Assembly (NCBI RefSeq): GCF_013386585.1
Contig: NZ_JACARO010000015.1
Span: 62,001-126,000 of the forward strand
Length of the DNA: 64,000 nucleotides
Reading direction: 5' to 3'
Source of the DNA: Pseudomonas sp. P7548
GTDB lineage: Bacteria > Pseudomonadota > Gammaproteobacteria > Pseudomonadales > Pseudomonadaceae
Position 1 is the stretch's first letter; every line of letters starts with the position of its first letter. The position numbers and the translations under genes were made by a program. The notes beneath the pieces are model-generated. The model had not been told where the DNA came from. It was given only the letters and a program-made list of their open reading frames with translations, and made no database searches. This document shows positions 37,262 to 46,817 of the stretch, one piece after another.

Positions 37262-37280
37262 TCCGACGATTACGTCGGAT
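37261..37280 (+). other. 8-bp hairpin at the stop codon of paralogue 1
   Basis: ATCCGACG pairs with CGTCGGAT around ATTA, starting on the last base of the stop codon; no T tract follows. May stabilise the upstream message. Confidence 0.4.
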
Positions 37281-37381
37281 AAGTCTCTATTAGCGGCATT
37301 CGCCAGACACTCCGCAGCGTTTAAGTTTAAATTCAGACGGGCGTGATATTCCTTCGCCACTTTTGACTTTGAGCCCGTCCG

Positions 37382-38296
37382 ATGCGTCGATTTGCCCGCC
37401 CCAAACCCCTTCTATTCATGCTGGTGCTGATTGCCCTGATCAGCGCCGGGGCCTTTGCGCAGCACTTTCGCTTGTTCGAGCGTGCATGGTTCAACTGGCA
37501 GGCCTGGCGTCAGCCTGCCAATGAGCGTTCCATCGGCCTGGCGGATTACCGCGTCGCGGTCGAAGCGCGGGTGATCGAGGGCCTCGATAATGATGTCTCG
37601 GCGCTCACCTACGACCCGGTGCGCAAGAGCCTGTTTACCGTCACCAATAAAAATGCCGAGCTGATCGAGCTGTCCCTGGAGGGCAAGATCCTGCGGCGTA
37701 TTGCGTTGGTGGGTTTTGGCGATGCCGAGGCGGTGGAGTTCATCAGCGACAACATTTATGTGATCAGCGACGAGCGCCAGCAGCGCTTGATCAAGGTGCA
37801 TGTGGACGACGACACCCAGTTCCTCGACGCCGCCGATGCAGAGCAAATGACCCTGGGTGTGCATATTGGGGGCAACAAGGGCTTTGAAGGCCTGGCGTAT
37901 GACTCGGTGGGCAAGCGGCTGTTTGTCGCCAAGGAGCGCGACCCGATGCTGATCTACGAGGTGCACGGGTTTCCCCATTTCAAGCCGGAAAAAACCTACT
38001 CAGTCCACGTGATCAACAACCCCAGGCGCGACGCCGGGCTGTTTGTGCGGGACCTGTCGAGCCTGCAGTACGACGAGCGCAGCGGCCACTTGCTGGCGCT
38101 GTCGGATGAGTCGTTCCTGGTGTTGGAACTGGATATTGACGGTCGCCCGTTGAGCAGCCTGTCTTTGCTGGCTGGGCGCCACGGCCTGAAAAAGCGTGTG
38201 CCGCAAGCGGAAGGGATCGCGATGGACGACGATGGCACCCTGTACCTGACCAGTGAGCCGAACCTGTTCTACGTCTTCAAGAAACCCAATCCCTGA
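37382..38296 (+). CDS. SdiA-regulated-domain protein, paralogue 2
   Basis: 304 residues, same build as its upstream neighbour: N-terminal membrane segment (about 10-27) and periplasmic YjiK-type propeller (SALTYDPVRKSLFTVTNKN, LSSLQYDERSGHLLALSDES, EGIAMDDDGTLYLTSEPNLF). The match covers the full length, so a tandem duplication is likely. Function unknown. Confidence 0.87.
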   Translation: MRRFARPKPLLFMLVLIALISAGAFAQHFRLFERAWFNWQAWRQPANERSIGLADYRVAVEARVIEGLDNDVSALTYDPVRKSLFTVTNKNAELIELSLEGKILRRIALVGFGDAEAVEFISDNIYVISDERQQRLIKVHVDDDTQFLDAADAEQMTLGVHIGGNKGFEGLAYDSVGKRLFVAKERDPMLIYEVHGFPHFKPEKTYSVHVINNPRRDAGLFVRDLSSLQYDERSGHLLALSDESFLVLELDIDGRPLSSLSLLAGRHGLKKRVPQAEGIAMDDDGTLYLTSEPNLFYVFKKPNP

Positions 38297-38312
38297 AACG
38301 CCGCCGGCCAAC

Positions 38313-38399
38313 TGTGGGAGCTGGCTTGCCTGCGATGCAGGCACCTCGGTCTTTCAGTAGCACCGGGGTGATGCTATCGCAGGCAAGCCAGCTCCCACA
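38313..38399. repeat. REP pair between paralogue 2 and rpiA
   Basis: 24-bp perfect arms (38313-38336, 38376-38399) with an interior nearly identical to that of 1231-1319 (GCACCTCGGTCTTTCAGT shared). Confidence 0.9.
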
Positions 38400-38418
38400 T
38401 AAAGCACAGCGGATTTGC

Positions 38419-39090
38419 TTAGGCCTTGAGGGTTTTTACGCCTTCGGAAGTCCCCAGCAGCAGCACGTCGGCAGGGCGCGCCGCGAACAAGCCATTGGTC
38501 ACCACACCCACGATCGCGTTGATCTGGGTCTCCAGCTCCACGGGGTTGGTGATCTGCATATTGAACACGTCGAGGATAATGTTGCCGTTATCGGTCAACA
38601 CGCCTTCGCGGTACACCGGGTCGCCGCCCAGTTTCACCAGTTCGCGGGCCACGTGGCTGCGGGCCATCGGGATCACTTCCACCGGCAGCGGGAATGCACC
38701 GAGTACCGGCACCAGCTTGCTGGCGTCGGCGATGCAGATGAACGTCTTGGCCACGGCCGCGACGATCTTCTCGCGGGTCAGGGCTGCGCCGCCGCCTTTG
38801 ATCAGGTTCAGGTGCGCGTCGCTTTCATCGGCGCCGTCGACGTAGAACTCCAGGTCGCTCACGGTGTTGAGCTCGTACACCGGAATACCGTGACCCTTGA
38901 GGCGTGCAGCGGTGGCTTCGGAGCTGGCCACGGCGCCGTCGAAGGCGCCCTTGTGCTGGGCCAGTGCATCGATGAAGCAGTTGGCGGTGGAGCCGGTGCC
39001 GACACCGACGATGCTCTTGTCGTCGAGTTTAGGAAGGATTAAATCGACGGCGGCCTGGGCCACTGCCTGTTTGAGTTGATCCTGGGTCAT
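38419..39090 (-). CDS. rpiA: Ribose-5-phosphate isomerase A
   Basis: 223 residues. Interconverts ribose-5-phosphate and ribulose-5-phosphate. Contains [15 protein letters not shown] (phosphate loop), DGADESD (catalytic aspartates), [13 protein letters not shown] (lysine and glutamate). This is the housekeeping copy, divergent from ilvA as in other pseudomonads; a more distant copy is at 55815-56525. Confidence 0.97.
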   Translation of the reverse strand: MTQDQLKQAVAQAAVDLILPKLDDKSIVGVGTGSTANCFIDALAQHKGAFDGAVASSEATAARLKGHGIPVYELNTVSDLEFYVDGADESDAHLNLIKGGGAALTREKIVAAVAKTFICIADASKLVPVLGAFPLPVEVIPMARSHVARELVKLGGDPVYREGVLTDNGNIILDVFNMQITNPVELETQINAIVGVVTNGLFAARPADVLLLGTSEGVKTLKA

Positions 39091-39228
39091 GCGGGCTCCG
39101 GAACGGGCGGGGAGTTATCGAGGGCGGCGAGTATAACCCAACAAAACCTCGGGATTCGTGTGGTCGCCCGGCCAAAAGCCGGGTTAGACTCCTTGGCCCT
39201 GCCAAACCGTGAAAGTAGAAGCCCGCCG

Positions 39229-40743
39229 ATGCTTGAACAGTACGTCAAAAAGATCCTCACCTCGCGCGTCTACGACGTTGCCGTAGAAACCCCGCTGCAG
39301 ACCGCTCGCCAGCTCTCCGAGCGGCTGGGCAACACGGTCTGGCTCAAGCGCGAAGACTTGCAGCCGGTGTTCTCGTTCAAGATTCGCGGCGCCTACAACA
39401 AGCTGACCCAACTGAGCAGCGAAGAGCGCGCGCGCGGCGTGGTCACGGCCTCGGCGGGCAACCATGCCCAGGGCCTGGCCCTGGCGGCCAAGGTACTGGG
39501 GGTCAAAGCCACCATCGTGATGCCCAAGACCACCCCGGAGATCAAGGTCGAAGGTGTGCGCTCCCGTGGCGGCAAAGTGGTGCTGCACGGTGATTCCTTC
39601 CCGGAAGCCCTGGCCTACTCGCTGAAACTGGTCGACGAAAAAGGCTACGTCTACATTCACCCCTACGATGATCCGCACACCATTGCCGGGCAGGGCACCG
39701 TGGCGATGGAAATCCTGCGCCAGCACCCGGGGCCGCTGGACGCGATTTTCGTACCGGTGGGCGGCGGCGGGCTGATCGCCGGTATTGCGGCGTACGTGAA
39801 ATACCTGCGCCCGGACATCAAGATCATTGGCGTCGAGCCCGACGACTCCAACTGCCTGCAAGCTGCGATGGCAGCCGGTGAGCGCGTGGTATTGCCGACC
39901 GTCGGCATTTTCGCCGACGGCGTGGCGGTGGCGCAGATTGGCCAGCACACCTTCGACATCTGCAAGGACTATGTCGATGAAGTGATCACCGTGAGCACCG
40001 ATGAAATCTGTGCGGCAATCAAGGACATCTACGACGACACCCGCTCCATCACCGAGCCTGCAGGCGCCCTGGGCGTGGCCGGGATCAAGAAGTACGTCGA
40101 AACCCGCGGCGTGACCGGGCAAACCCTGGTGGCCATCGACTCCGGCGCCAACGTCAATTTCGACCGCCTGCGCCACGTGGCCGAGCGGGCCGAGCTGGGT
40201 GAGGGCCGCGAAGCCATCATCGCCGTGACCATTCCCGAGAAGCCGGGCAGCTTCAAGGCGTTCTGCGAAGCCGTGGGCAAGCGCCAGATCACCGAATTCA
40301 ACTACCGCTACCACTCCGGCAGCGAGGCGCACATCTTTGTTGGCGTGCAGACCCACCCGGAAAACGACCCGCGCAGCGCGCTGATCGCCAGCCTGACCAG
40401 CCAGGGTTTCCCGGTGCTGGACCTGACCGAAAACGAACTGGCCAAGCTGCACATTCGTCATATGGTCGGTGGGCACGCGGCCAAAGTCAGCGATGAAGTG
40501 GTGTTGCGTTTCGAATTCCCCGAGCGCCCGGGCGCCTTGTTCAACTTTCTTAACAAATTGGGCGGGCGCTGGAACATCTCGATGTTCCACTATCGCAACC
40601 ACGGCGCAGCCGACGGCCGTGTGGTCGCCGGCCTGCAAGTGCCGGCGGACGAGCGTCACCTAGTACCGGCAGCCCTGGAGGCCATCGGCTACCCGTACTG
40701 GGATGAAAGCGATAACCCGGCCTACACACTGTTCCTCGGTTGA
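39229..40743 (+). CDS. ilvA: Threonine ammonia-lyase (threonine deaminase), biosynthetic
   Basis: 504 residues. Converts threonine to 2-oxobutyrate for isoleucine synthesis. PLP lysine 51 in FSFKIRGAYNK; glycine loop PVGGGGLIAG; two C-terminal ACT-like domains (about 330-405 and 425-500) for isoleucine control, giving the long E. coli-type enzyme. The ATG at 39229 gives the family N-terminus MLEQYVKKIL; the frame continues upstream to 39076 across the rpiA start and is rejected there. Confidence 0.96.
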   Translation: MLEQYVKKILTSRVYDVAVETPLQTARQLSERLGNTVWLKREDLQPVFSFKIRGAYNKLTQLSSEERARGVVTASAGNHAQGLALAAKVLGVKATIVMPKTTPEIKVEGVRSRGGKVVLHGDSFPEALAYSLKLVDEKGYVYIHPYDDPHTIAGQGTVAMEILRQHPGPLDAIFVPVGGGGLIAGIAAYVKYLRPDIKIIGVEPDDSNCLQAAMAAGERVVLPTVGIFADGVAVAQIGQHTFDICKDYVDEVITVSTDEICAAIKDIYDDTRSITEPAGALGVAGIKKYVETRGVTGQTLVAIDSGANVNFDRLRHVAERAELGEGREAIIAVTIPEKPGSFKAFCEAVGKRQITEFNYRYHSGSEAHIFVGVQTHPENDPRSALIASLTSQGFPVLDLTENELAKLHIRHMVGGHAAKVSDEVVLRFEFPERPGALFNFLNKLGGRWNISMFHYRNHGAADGRVVAGLQVPADERHLVPAALEAIGYPYWDESDNPAYTLFLG

Positions 40744-40784
40744 GCGACTACGCTGATTGGGGCGGCCTATAAGGAAGACGAGAC

Positions 40785-41198
40785 ATGGAAACCCTGACCA
40801 CCCTGAAAGTTATTCACATCGCGGCCACGGCGTTGCTGCTGCTCAGCGGCCTCGGCCTGGCGCTGCTGGCCTGGCGCAAACGCAGTGCCGGCGCGGCGGC
40901 GACCGTACAGCGGCCGTGGGCGTTCGTGTGGCTGTTGATGGGCGTGTGCGTGGTCAGCATGCCGTTTACCGGCTGGTGGCTGGTGCACCTGATCGGCTGG
41001 CCGTTGGGGCAGACCTGGATCCTGGGTTCCAGCATCCTCTATACCGTGGCGGCGCTGGCCTGGTTCTGGCTGGTGGCGCGGCTCAACCGCCTGCGTAAAG
41101 GCGAGGGCGGTAGCCTGAACTTCACGCTGGTGCTGGCGGTGGTCAGCCTGGTGGGGTTTGTGGCGATTGCCGGGCTGATGGGTGCCAAGCCGGTTTAA
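40785..41198 (+). CDS. DUF2269-family inner-membrane protein
   Basis: 137 residues, four hydrophobic segments (about 5-27, 45-67, 77-97, 110-130). DUF2269 proteins are integral membrane proteins of unknown function. Lies 41 bp after ilvA with AAGGAAG upstream; conserved next to ilvA in Pseudomonas as I recall. Confidence 0.85.
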   Translation: METLTTLKVIHIAATALLLLSGLGLALLAWRKRSAGAAATVQRPWAFVWLLMGVCVVSMPFTGWWLVHLIGWPLGQTWILGSSILYTVAALAWFWLVARLNRLRKGEGGSLNFTLVLAVVSLVGFVAIAGLMGAKPV

Positions 41199-41220
41199 GG
41201 CTTGAGACCGAGTCGTCTGC

Positions 41221-41304
41221 ATTCGCGAGCAAGCCCGCTCCCACACTCGACCGAGTACCAACATGAGCATGCGGTCAAAATGTGGGAGCTGGCTTGCCTG
41301 CGAT
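41221..41304. repeat. Hybrid REP pair
   Basis: Left arm GCGAGCAAGCCCGCTCCCAC type, right arm GTGGGAGCTGGCTTGCCTGC type, facing each other between convergent genes; same hybrid combination as 10036-10119. Confidence 0.85.
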
Positions 41305-41311
41305 GGGGCCC

Positions 41312-41968
41312 TCAGCTACGCAGCGTAATCACCGGCCACCCGCGTTTTTCAGCCTCAGCCCGCAGATTCGGGTCCGGATCCACCGCCACCGCATGGGTCA
41401 CCTGCTCCAGCAACGGCAGGTCATTCATCGAATCGCTATAGAAGTAGCTGTCTTCCAGGCTATACCCAGTCTCTTCCAGCCAACGGTTCAGGCGTGTCAC
41501 CTTGCCTTCGCGGAAGCACGGCACGTCGGTGCTGCGCCCGGTGTAGCGGCCGTTTTCCATCTCGCACTCGGTGGCGATCAGGGTATCCACGCCCAGGCGT
41601 GCGGCAATCGGTGCGGTGACGAAGCGGTTGGTGGCGGTGATGATCACCAGCTTGTCGCCGGCGGCGCGGTGCTTGGCCAGCAGCTCTGCAGCCAGGGGCA
41701 GCATCAGCGCGTCGATGCAATCGCGCATGAAATCGTTGTGCCACTCGTCAAGTTGGGCCATCTCGGTGCGCCCGAGGATCTCCAGGCTGAAGTTCAGGTA
41801 GGCGGCATTGTCCAGCTTGCCGGCCAGGTAATCCTGGTAGAACTCGTCGTTGCGGGCCTTGTAGGCCACCGGGTCGAGAATCCCGCGTTCACAGAGGTAA
41901 TCGCCCCAGGCGTGATCGCTGTCACCGCCGAGGAGGGTGTTGTCCAAGTCGAATAAAGCCAGGCGCAT
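41312..41968 (-). CDS. HAD-IB hydrolase, histidinol-phosphatase type
   Basis: 218 residues. HAD motifs: FDLDNTL (Asp 7 and Asp 9), IITATNR, a lysine near GKVTRLN, and [10 protein letters not shown]. The orthologue at this position in P. aeruginosa (PA0335) has been described as histidinol-phosphate phosphatase needed for histidine synthesis, which is the best guess here; phosphoserine-phosphatase-like activity is an alternative. Divergent from rppH. Confidence 0.88.
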   Translation of the reverse strand: MRLALFDLDNTLLGGDSDHAWGDYLCERGILDPVAYKARNDEFYQDYLAGKLDNAAYLNFSLEILGRTEMAQLDEWHNDFMRDCIDALMLPLAAELLAKHRAAGDKLVIITATNRFVTAPIAARLGVDTLIATECEMENGRYTGRSTDVPCFREGKVTRLNRWLEETGYSLEDSYFYSDSMNDLPLLEQVTHAVAVDPDPNLRAEAEKRGWPVITLRS

Positions 41969-42111
41969 TGCAGTTACTCGCTGAAAAGTCTGTAAAAAGG
42001 CGTCCAGAATACGGTCTTTTCACAAGAGTGCACATAAGGTAAGAAGCCTCGTTGCCGCTTGATCAACCTTTGTGGAACAATGCGGCGACATGCGTTTGCG
42101 AGGTTGTTGCC

Positions 42112-42591
42112 GTGATCGACCCCGATGGTTTCCGTCCTAATGTCGGGATTATTCTTACGAATGATGCCGGACAGGTGCTATGGGCTCGCCGAATCAACCA
42201 AGATGCCTGGCAGTTTCCTCAAGGCGGAATCAACCCCGACGAAACCCCTGAAGACGCCTTGTACCGTGAGTTGAATGAAGAAGTCGGCCTGGAGCGCGAA
42301 GATGTGCAAATTCTGGCCTGCACCCGAGGCTGGTTGCGCTATCGTTTGCCGCAACGCCTGGTGCGTACCCACAGCCAGCCGCTGTGCATCGGCCAGAAGC
42401 AGAAATGGTTTCTCCTGCGCCTGATCTCCAACGAGCAGCGGGTGCGGATGGATTTGACCGGTAAACCGGAGTTCGATGGCTGGCGCTGGGTCAGCTATTG
42501 GTACCCGTTGGGCCAGGTGGTGACATTCAAGCGCGAAGTTTATCGTCGCGCTCTCAAAGAGCTTGCCCCGCGCCTTTTAGCGCGCGACTGA
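42112..42591 (+). CDS. rppH: RNA pyrophosphohydrolase, GTG start
   Basis: 159-residue Nudix enzyme that removes pyrophosphate from mRNA 5' ends to start decay. The Nudix box runs residues 38-61 ([17 protein letters not shown] onward, with EEVGLE). GTG at 42112 ([12 protein letters not shown]) gives the family N-terminus; an in-frame extension to 42052 has no ribosome site. 22 bp before ptsP, forming the conserved rppH-ptsP operon. Confidence 0.95.
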   Translation: MIDPDGFRPNVGIILTNDAGQVLWARRINQDAWQFPQGGINPDETPEDALYRELNEEVGLEREDVQILACTRGWLRYRLPQRLVRTHSQPLCIGQKQKWFLLRLISNEQRVRMDLTGKPEFDGWRWVSYWYPLGQVVTFKREVYRRALKELAPRLLARD

Positions 42592-42613
42592 CGACGGAGT
42601 TCGACCCCGAGCC

Positions 42614-44893
42614 ATGCTCAATACGCTGCGCAAGATCGTCCAGGAAGTTAACTCCGCCAAGGATCTCAAGGCGGCGTTGGGGATTATTGTGTTGCGCGTC
42701 AAGGAAGCCATGGGCAGCCAGGTCTGCTCGGTTTACCTGCTGGACCCCGAGACCAACCGTTTTGTCCTGATGGCCACCGAGGGCTTGAACAAGCGCTCCA
42801 TCGGCAAGGTCAGCATGGCGCCCAATGAAGGTCTGGTGGGCCTGGTGGGGACGCGTGAAGAACCCCTGAACCTTGAAAACGCGGCTGATCACCCGCGTTA
42901 TCGCTACTTTGCCGAAACCGGCGAAGAGCGCTACGCCTCGTTCCTCGGCGCACCGATCATTCACCACCGCCGCGTCGTCGGCGTGTTGGTCATCCAGCAG
43001 AAAGAACGCCGCCAGTTCGACGAAGGTGAAGAAGCCTTCCTCGTGACCATGAGCGCGCAACTCGCCGGGGTTATCGCCCACGCCGAGGCTACCGGCTCGA
43101 TTCGCGGCCTGGGCCGTGAAGGCAAGGGCATCCAGGAAGCCAAGTTCGTCGGCGTGCCGGGATCGCCGGGCGCTGCTGTCGGTACGGCGGTGGTCATGTT
43201 GCCACCCGCGGACCTGGACGTGGTGCCGGACAAGACCGTCACCGACATCGACGCCGAAATCAAACTGTTCAAGACGGCCCTGGAAGGTGTGCGCGCCGAC
43301 ATGCGCAACCTGTCGAACAAGCTGGCCACTCAACTGCGCCCCGAAGAGCGCGCGCTGTTCGACGTGTACCAGATGATGCTCGACGACGCGTCCCTGGGGA
43401 ATGAAGTCAAGACTGTGATCAAGACCGGCCAGTGGGCCCAGGGCGCGCTGCGCCAGGTGGTCACCGATCACGTCAACCGCTTTGAAATGATGGACGACGA
43501 CTACCTGCGCGAGCGGGCCTCGGACGTGCGCGACCTGGGTCGCCGACTGCTGGCCTACCTGCAGGAAGACCGGAGCACCAACATGGTGTTCCCCGACAAC
43601 ACCATTCTGGTCAGTGAAGAACTGACGGCCACCCAGCTCGGCGAAGTGCCGGAAGGCAAGCTGGTAGGCCTGGTCTCGGTACTCGGTTCGGGCAACTCCC
43701 ACGTCGCGATCCTGGCACGCGCCATGGGCATTCCGACGGTGATGGGCCTGGTCGACCTGCCGTATGCCAAGGTTGACGGCATCGACATGATCGTCGATGG
43801 CCATCGCGGCGAAGTGTTCACCAACCCCAGCGACGTGCTGCGCAAGCAATACGGCGAAGTGGTCGAGGAAGAGAAACAACTGGCCCTGGGCCTGGATTCC
43901 TTGCGCGAACTGCCGTGCGTGACCCTCGACGGCCACCGTGTGCCGCTGTTGGTCAACACCGGCCTGCTGGCCGACGTGGCTCGCGCGCAACAGCGCGGCG
44001 CCGAAGGAGTGGGCCTGTACCGCACCGAAGTGCCGTTCATGATCAACCAGCGTTTCCCGAGTGAGAAGGAGCAACTGGCGATTTATCGCGAGCAACTGCA
44101 GGCCTTCCACCCGTTGCCGGTGACCATGCGCAGCCTGGACATCGGCGGCGACAAGTCACTGTCGTATTTCCCGATCAAGGAAGACAACCCCTTCCTCGGC
44201 TGGCGCGGCATTCGTGTCACCCTCGACCACCCTGAAATCTTCCTCGTCCAGACCCGCGCCATGCTCAAGGCCAGCGAAGGCCTGAACAACCTGCGCATCC
44301 TGTTGCCGATGATCTCCGGCACCCATGAGCTGGAAGAGGCGCTGCACCTGATCCACCGCGCCTGGGGCGAAGTGCGCGACGAAGGCGCCGACGTACCGAT
44401 GCCGCCGATTGGCGTGATGATCGAAATCCCGGCAGCGGTGTACCAGGCCAAGGAACTGGCGCGGCAGGTGGACTTCCTGTCGGTGGGCTCCAACGACTTG
44501 ACCCAATACCTGCTGGCCGTGGACCGCAACAATCCACGGGTGGCCGACCTCTATGACTACCTGCACCCGGCGGTGCTGCAAGCCCTGCAACATGTGGTGC
44601 GCGACGCCCATGCCGAAGGCAAGCCGGTGAGTATCTGCGGTGAAATGGCCGGTGACCCGGCGGCGGCGGTGCTGTTGATGGCGATGGGCTTTGACAGCCT
44701 GTCGATGAACGCCACCAACTTGCCGAAGGTGAAGTGGATGCTGCGCCAGGTTGAACTGGGCATGGCCAAGGAGCTGCTGGAGGAGTTGATGACCATCGAC
44801 AACCCGCAAGTTATCCACAGCTCGCTGCAGTTGGCGCTGAAAAACCTGGGGCTGACGCGCATGATCAACCCGGCTTCTGCGAAAACCCTTTAG
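42614..44893 (+). CDS. ptsP: Phosphoenolpyruvate-protein phosphotransferase of the nitrogen PTS
   Basis: 759 residues: GAF sensor domain (about 17-160), then enzyme I with the phosphohistidine at residue 363 (GSGNSHVAILARAMGIP) and the PEP-binding barrel (about 430-730; GLYRTEVPFM, SLDIGGDKSLSYF, SICGEMAGDP). It starts the PtsP-NPr-PtsN relay that senses nitrogen/carbon state. ACGGAGT precedes the start. Confidence 0.97.
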   Translation: MLNTLRKIVQEVNSAKDLKAALGIIVLRVKEAMGSQVCSVYLLDPETNRFVLMATEGLNKRSIGKVSMAPNEGLVGLVGTREEPLNLENAADHPRYRYFAETGEERYASFLGAPIIHHRRVVGVLVIQQKERRQFDEGEEAFLVTMSAQLAGVIAHAEATGSIRGLGREGKGIQEAKFVGVPGSPGAAVGTAVVMLPPADLDVVPDKTVTDIDAEIKLFKTALEGVRADMRNLSNKLATQLRPEERALFDVYQMMLDDASLGNEVKTVIKTGQWAQGALRQVVTDHVNRFEMMDDDYLRERASDVRDLGRRLLAYLQEDRSTNMVFPDNTILVSEELTATQLGEVPEGKLVGLVSVLGSGNSHVAILARAMGIPTVMGLVDLPYAKVDGIDMIVDGHRGEVFTNPSDVLRKQYGEVVEEEKQLALGLDSLRELPCVTLDGHRVPLLVNTGLLADVARAQQRGAEGVGLYRTEVPFMINQRFPSEKEQLAIYREQLQAFHPLPVTMRSLDIGGDKSLSYFPIKEDNPFLGWRGIRVTLDHPEIFLVQTRAMLKASEGLNNLRILLPMISGTHELEEALHLIHRAWGEVRDEGADVPMPPIGVMIEIPAAVYQAKELARQVDFLSVGSNDLTQYLLAVDRNNPRVADLYDYLHPAVLQALQHVVRDAHAEGKPVSICGEMAGDPAAAVLLMAMGFDSLSMNATNLPKVKWMLRQVELGMAKELLEELMTIDNPQVIHSSLQLALKNLGLTRMINPASAKTL

Positions 44894-44904
44894 ACCGAGG
44901 CGCG

Positions 44905-44973
44905 GCCATCGCAGGCAAGCCAGCTCCCACAGTTGAAATGCATTCGAACTGTGGGAGCTGGCTTGCCTGCGAT
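44905..44973. repeat. REP pair after ptsP
   Basis: 25-bp arms (44908-44932, 44949-44973); interior TTGAAATGCATTC matches that of the 10036-10119 element. Confidence 0.9.
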
Positions 44974-44992
44974 GAGGCCGGTCCAAGCGCTG

Positions 44993-45739
44993 TCAAATAT
45001 GCAGTTCCACCTCGCCAAGCCGCCCGCCATGCGGCCCGAAACTGTGCTCCACCATCCGCCGCGTCCCGTCAGCATTCACAATCAACGCCGTACTGGCCCG
45101 CGTCCCATAACTGGGGCTGGCAATAAACACGCTCGACAACAGACTTTCCGTCGCCAACCCCACCCCGGTATCCGGCAAGTTAGCAAACGGCGCCGTCTGC
45201 GGGTCACTCAAAATATCCAGCAAAGCCTCCGGCTGCGGATCATCCAGCACGGCGTTCAACGCCGCCTTGGCCTTGAGCAACTTGGGCCACGGCGTATCCA
45301 GCCCCGCATTCGACAGCCCATAAACCCCGGCCTTCAACCGTGTGGGCTCGGAGTCATTGGCGTTGTAATGCCACAGCTCATCCCGCGTGCCCACCAGCAG
45401 GTTGAACCCGGCATATTCAATGGAACGTCCGTTAACGTCGGCCAAATACTCATCAATGGGCAGCGAACCGCTGAGAAAACGCGCCACCAGCTCCCCCCGG
45501 GACTTGCGTGCCGGCGGCTGGTGCGGGTTGCGGATGTTGGTCAGGGCAGCAAAACGCCCGTCGGCGTTCACCCCCAGCCAGGTGCCGCCCGCTTCCTGGT
45601 CGCGGCCGGCATAGACCTCGGGCGCATCCGGCCACTGGGCCAGGGGCAGGCTGGGGCGGGCGTAGAACTCATCACGGTTGGCCGCGACGATCAGCGGCTG
45701 GGCGTGGCCCGGCCGCCAGGCGAAAACAATCAGGCACAT
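44993..45739 (-). CDS. NRDE-family (TANGO2-like) protein
   Basis: 248 residues starting MCLIVFAW with the AANRDEF signature that names the family (about residues 18-25) and GGTWLGVNADGRFAALTN. An Ntn-hydrolase-like fold with cysteine 2 as possible nucleophile. TANGO2 homologues have been linked to heme handling; bacterial role uncertain. Divergent from lgt. Confidence 0.87.
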   Translation of the reverse strand: MCLIVFAWRPGHAQPLIVAANRDEFYARPSLPLAQWPDAPEVYAGRDQEAGGTWLGVNADGRFAALTNIRNPHQPPARKSRGELVARFLSGSLPIDEYLADVNGRSIEYAGFNLLVGTRDELWHYNANDSEPTRLKAGVYGLSNAGLDTPWPKLLKAKAALNAVLDDPQPEALLDILSDPQTAPFANLPDTGVGLATESLLSSVFIASPSYGTRASTALIVNADGTRRMVEHSFGPHGGRLGEVELHI

Positions 45740-45902
45740 CAGGCGATCCCTTTTGTGTTTCTTGCCACTCTACCCACTCGGGCGGAGGCGTTCCATCGTA
45801 TCCAGTTGGGTCGCGTGCCTTCCATCCGTTAACATGCCAAGCGATTCGGTGCGTGTGAACTTCTTAATTTGAAATAGCGGCTGTAACGCAGGCTTAATCG
45901 CA

Positions 45903-45920
45903 CACCGGCATGGTCCGGTG
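45903..45920 (+). other. Hairpin in the lgt leader
   Basis: CACCGG (45903-45908) and CCGGTG (45915-45920) pair around six bases, 33 nt before the lgt start, in the 214-bp NRDE-lgt gap. No promoter could be fixed. Confidence 0.35.
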
Positions 45921-45953
45921 CGTCATGACTAAATGATTTAACGAGGAGTCGCA

Positions 45954-46766
45954 ATGCTGCCTTACCCGCAGATCGACCCGGTGGCCTTGGCCATCGGTCC
46001 GCTGAAAATCCACTGGTACGGGTTGATGTACCTGATCGGCATCGGTGGTGCCTGGGTGCTGGCCTCCCGGCGCCTGAACCGCTTCGACCCGACCTGGACC
46101 AAGGAGAAACTCTCCGACATGGTGTTCTGGATGTCGATGGGGGTGATCGTCGGCGGACGCCTGGGGTATGTGCTGTTTTACGATTTGTCGGCCTACATCG
46201 CCAACCCGACGCTGATCTTCGAGGTGTGGAAGGGCGGCATGGCGTTCCACGGCGGGTTTATCGGCGTGATGATCGCCGCCTGGTGGTTCGGCCGTCGCAA
46301 CGGCAAGTCGTTCTTCCAACTGATGGACTTCGTCGCGCCGTTCGTGCCGATCGGCCTGGGTGCCGGGCGTATCGGCAACTTCATCAACGCCGAGCTGTGG
46401 GGCAAGCCTAGCGACGTGCCGTGGGCGATGGTGTTCCCGCCGTTCAGCGACCCGGCGCAACTGCCGCGCCACCCGTCGCAGCTTTACCAATTCGCGTTGG
46501 AAGGCGTGGCGCTGTTCCTTATCCTCTACATCTTCTCGCGCAAGCCGCGTCCGACCATGGCCGTGTCCGGCATGTTCGCGCTGTTCTACGGGATCTTCCG
46601 CTTCATCGTCGAGTTCGTCCGCGTGCCGGATGCACAGCTGGGCTACCTGGCGTGGGGTTGGGTGACCATGGGGCAGATCCTCAGCCTGCCGATGATCCTG
46701 GGTGGCCTGGGCCTGCTGTGGTGGGCGTACAATCGCCCGCAGCCGTTGAAGAATGCCGCGCTTTAA
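45954..46766 (+). CDS. lgt: Prolipoprotein diacylglyceryl transferase
   Basis: 270-residue polytopic inner-membrane enzyme that adds diacylglycerol to the lipobox cysteine of prolipoproteins. Family motifs are [20 protein letters not shown] and [17 protein letters not shown]. Start follows GAGGAG. Conserved partner of thyA. Confidence 0.96.
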   Translation: MLPYPQIDPVALAIGPLKIHWYGLMYLIGIGGAWVLASRRLNRFDPTWTKEKLSDMVFWMSMGVIVGGRLGYVLFYDLSAYIANPTLIFEVWKGGMAFHGGFIGVMIAAWWFGRRNGKSFFQLMDFVAPFVPIGLGAGRIGNFINAELWGKPSDVPWAMVFPPFSDPAQLPRHPSQLYQFALEGVALFLILYIFSRKPRPTMAVSGMFALFYGIFRFIVEFVRVPDAQLGYLAWGWVTMGQILSLPMILGGLGLLWWAYNRPQPLKNAAL

Positions 46767-46774
46767 ATTCGAAT

Positions 46775-46802
46775 GCCGGGGCTTGCGAGCCCCGGCTTCT
46801 TT
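46775..46802 (+). terminator. Terminator-like hairpin between lgt and thyA
   Basis: Nine-bp GC stem GCCGGGGCT/AGCCCCGGC (46775-46783, 46788-46796), TGCG loop, then TTCTTT. It ends 15 nt before the thyA ATG. Confidence 0.8.
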
Positions 46803-46817
46803 GATACAGGTACACAC

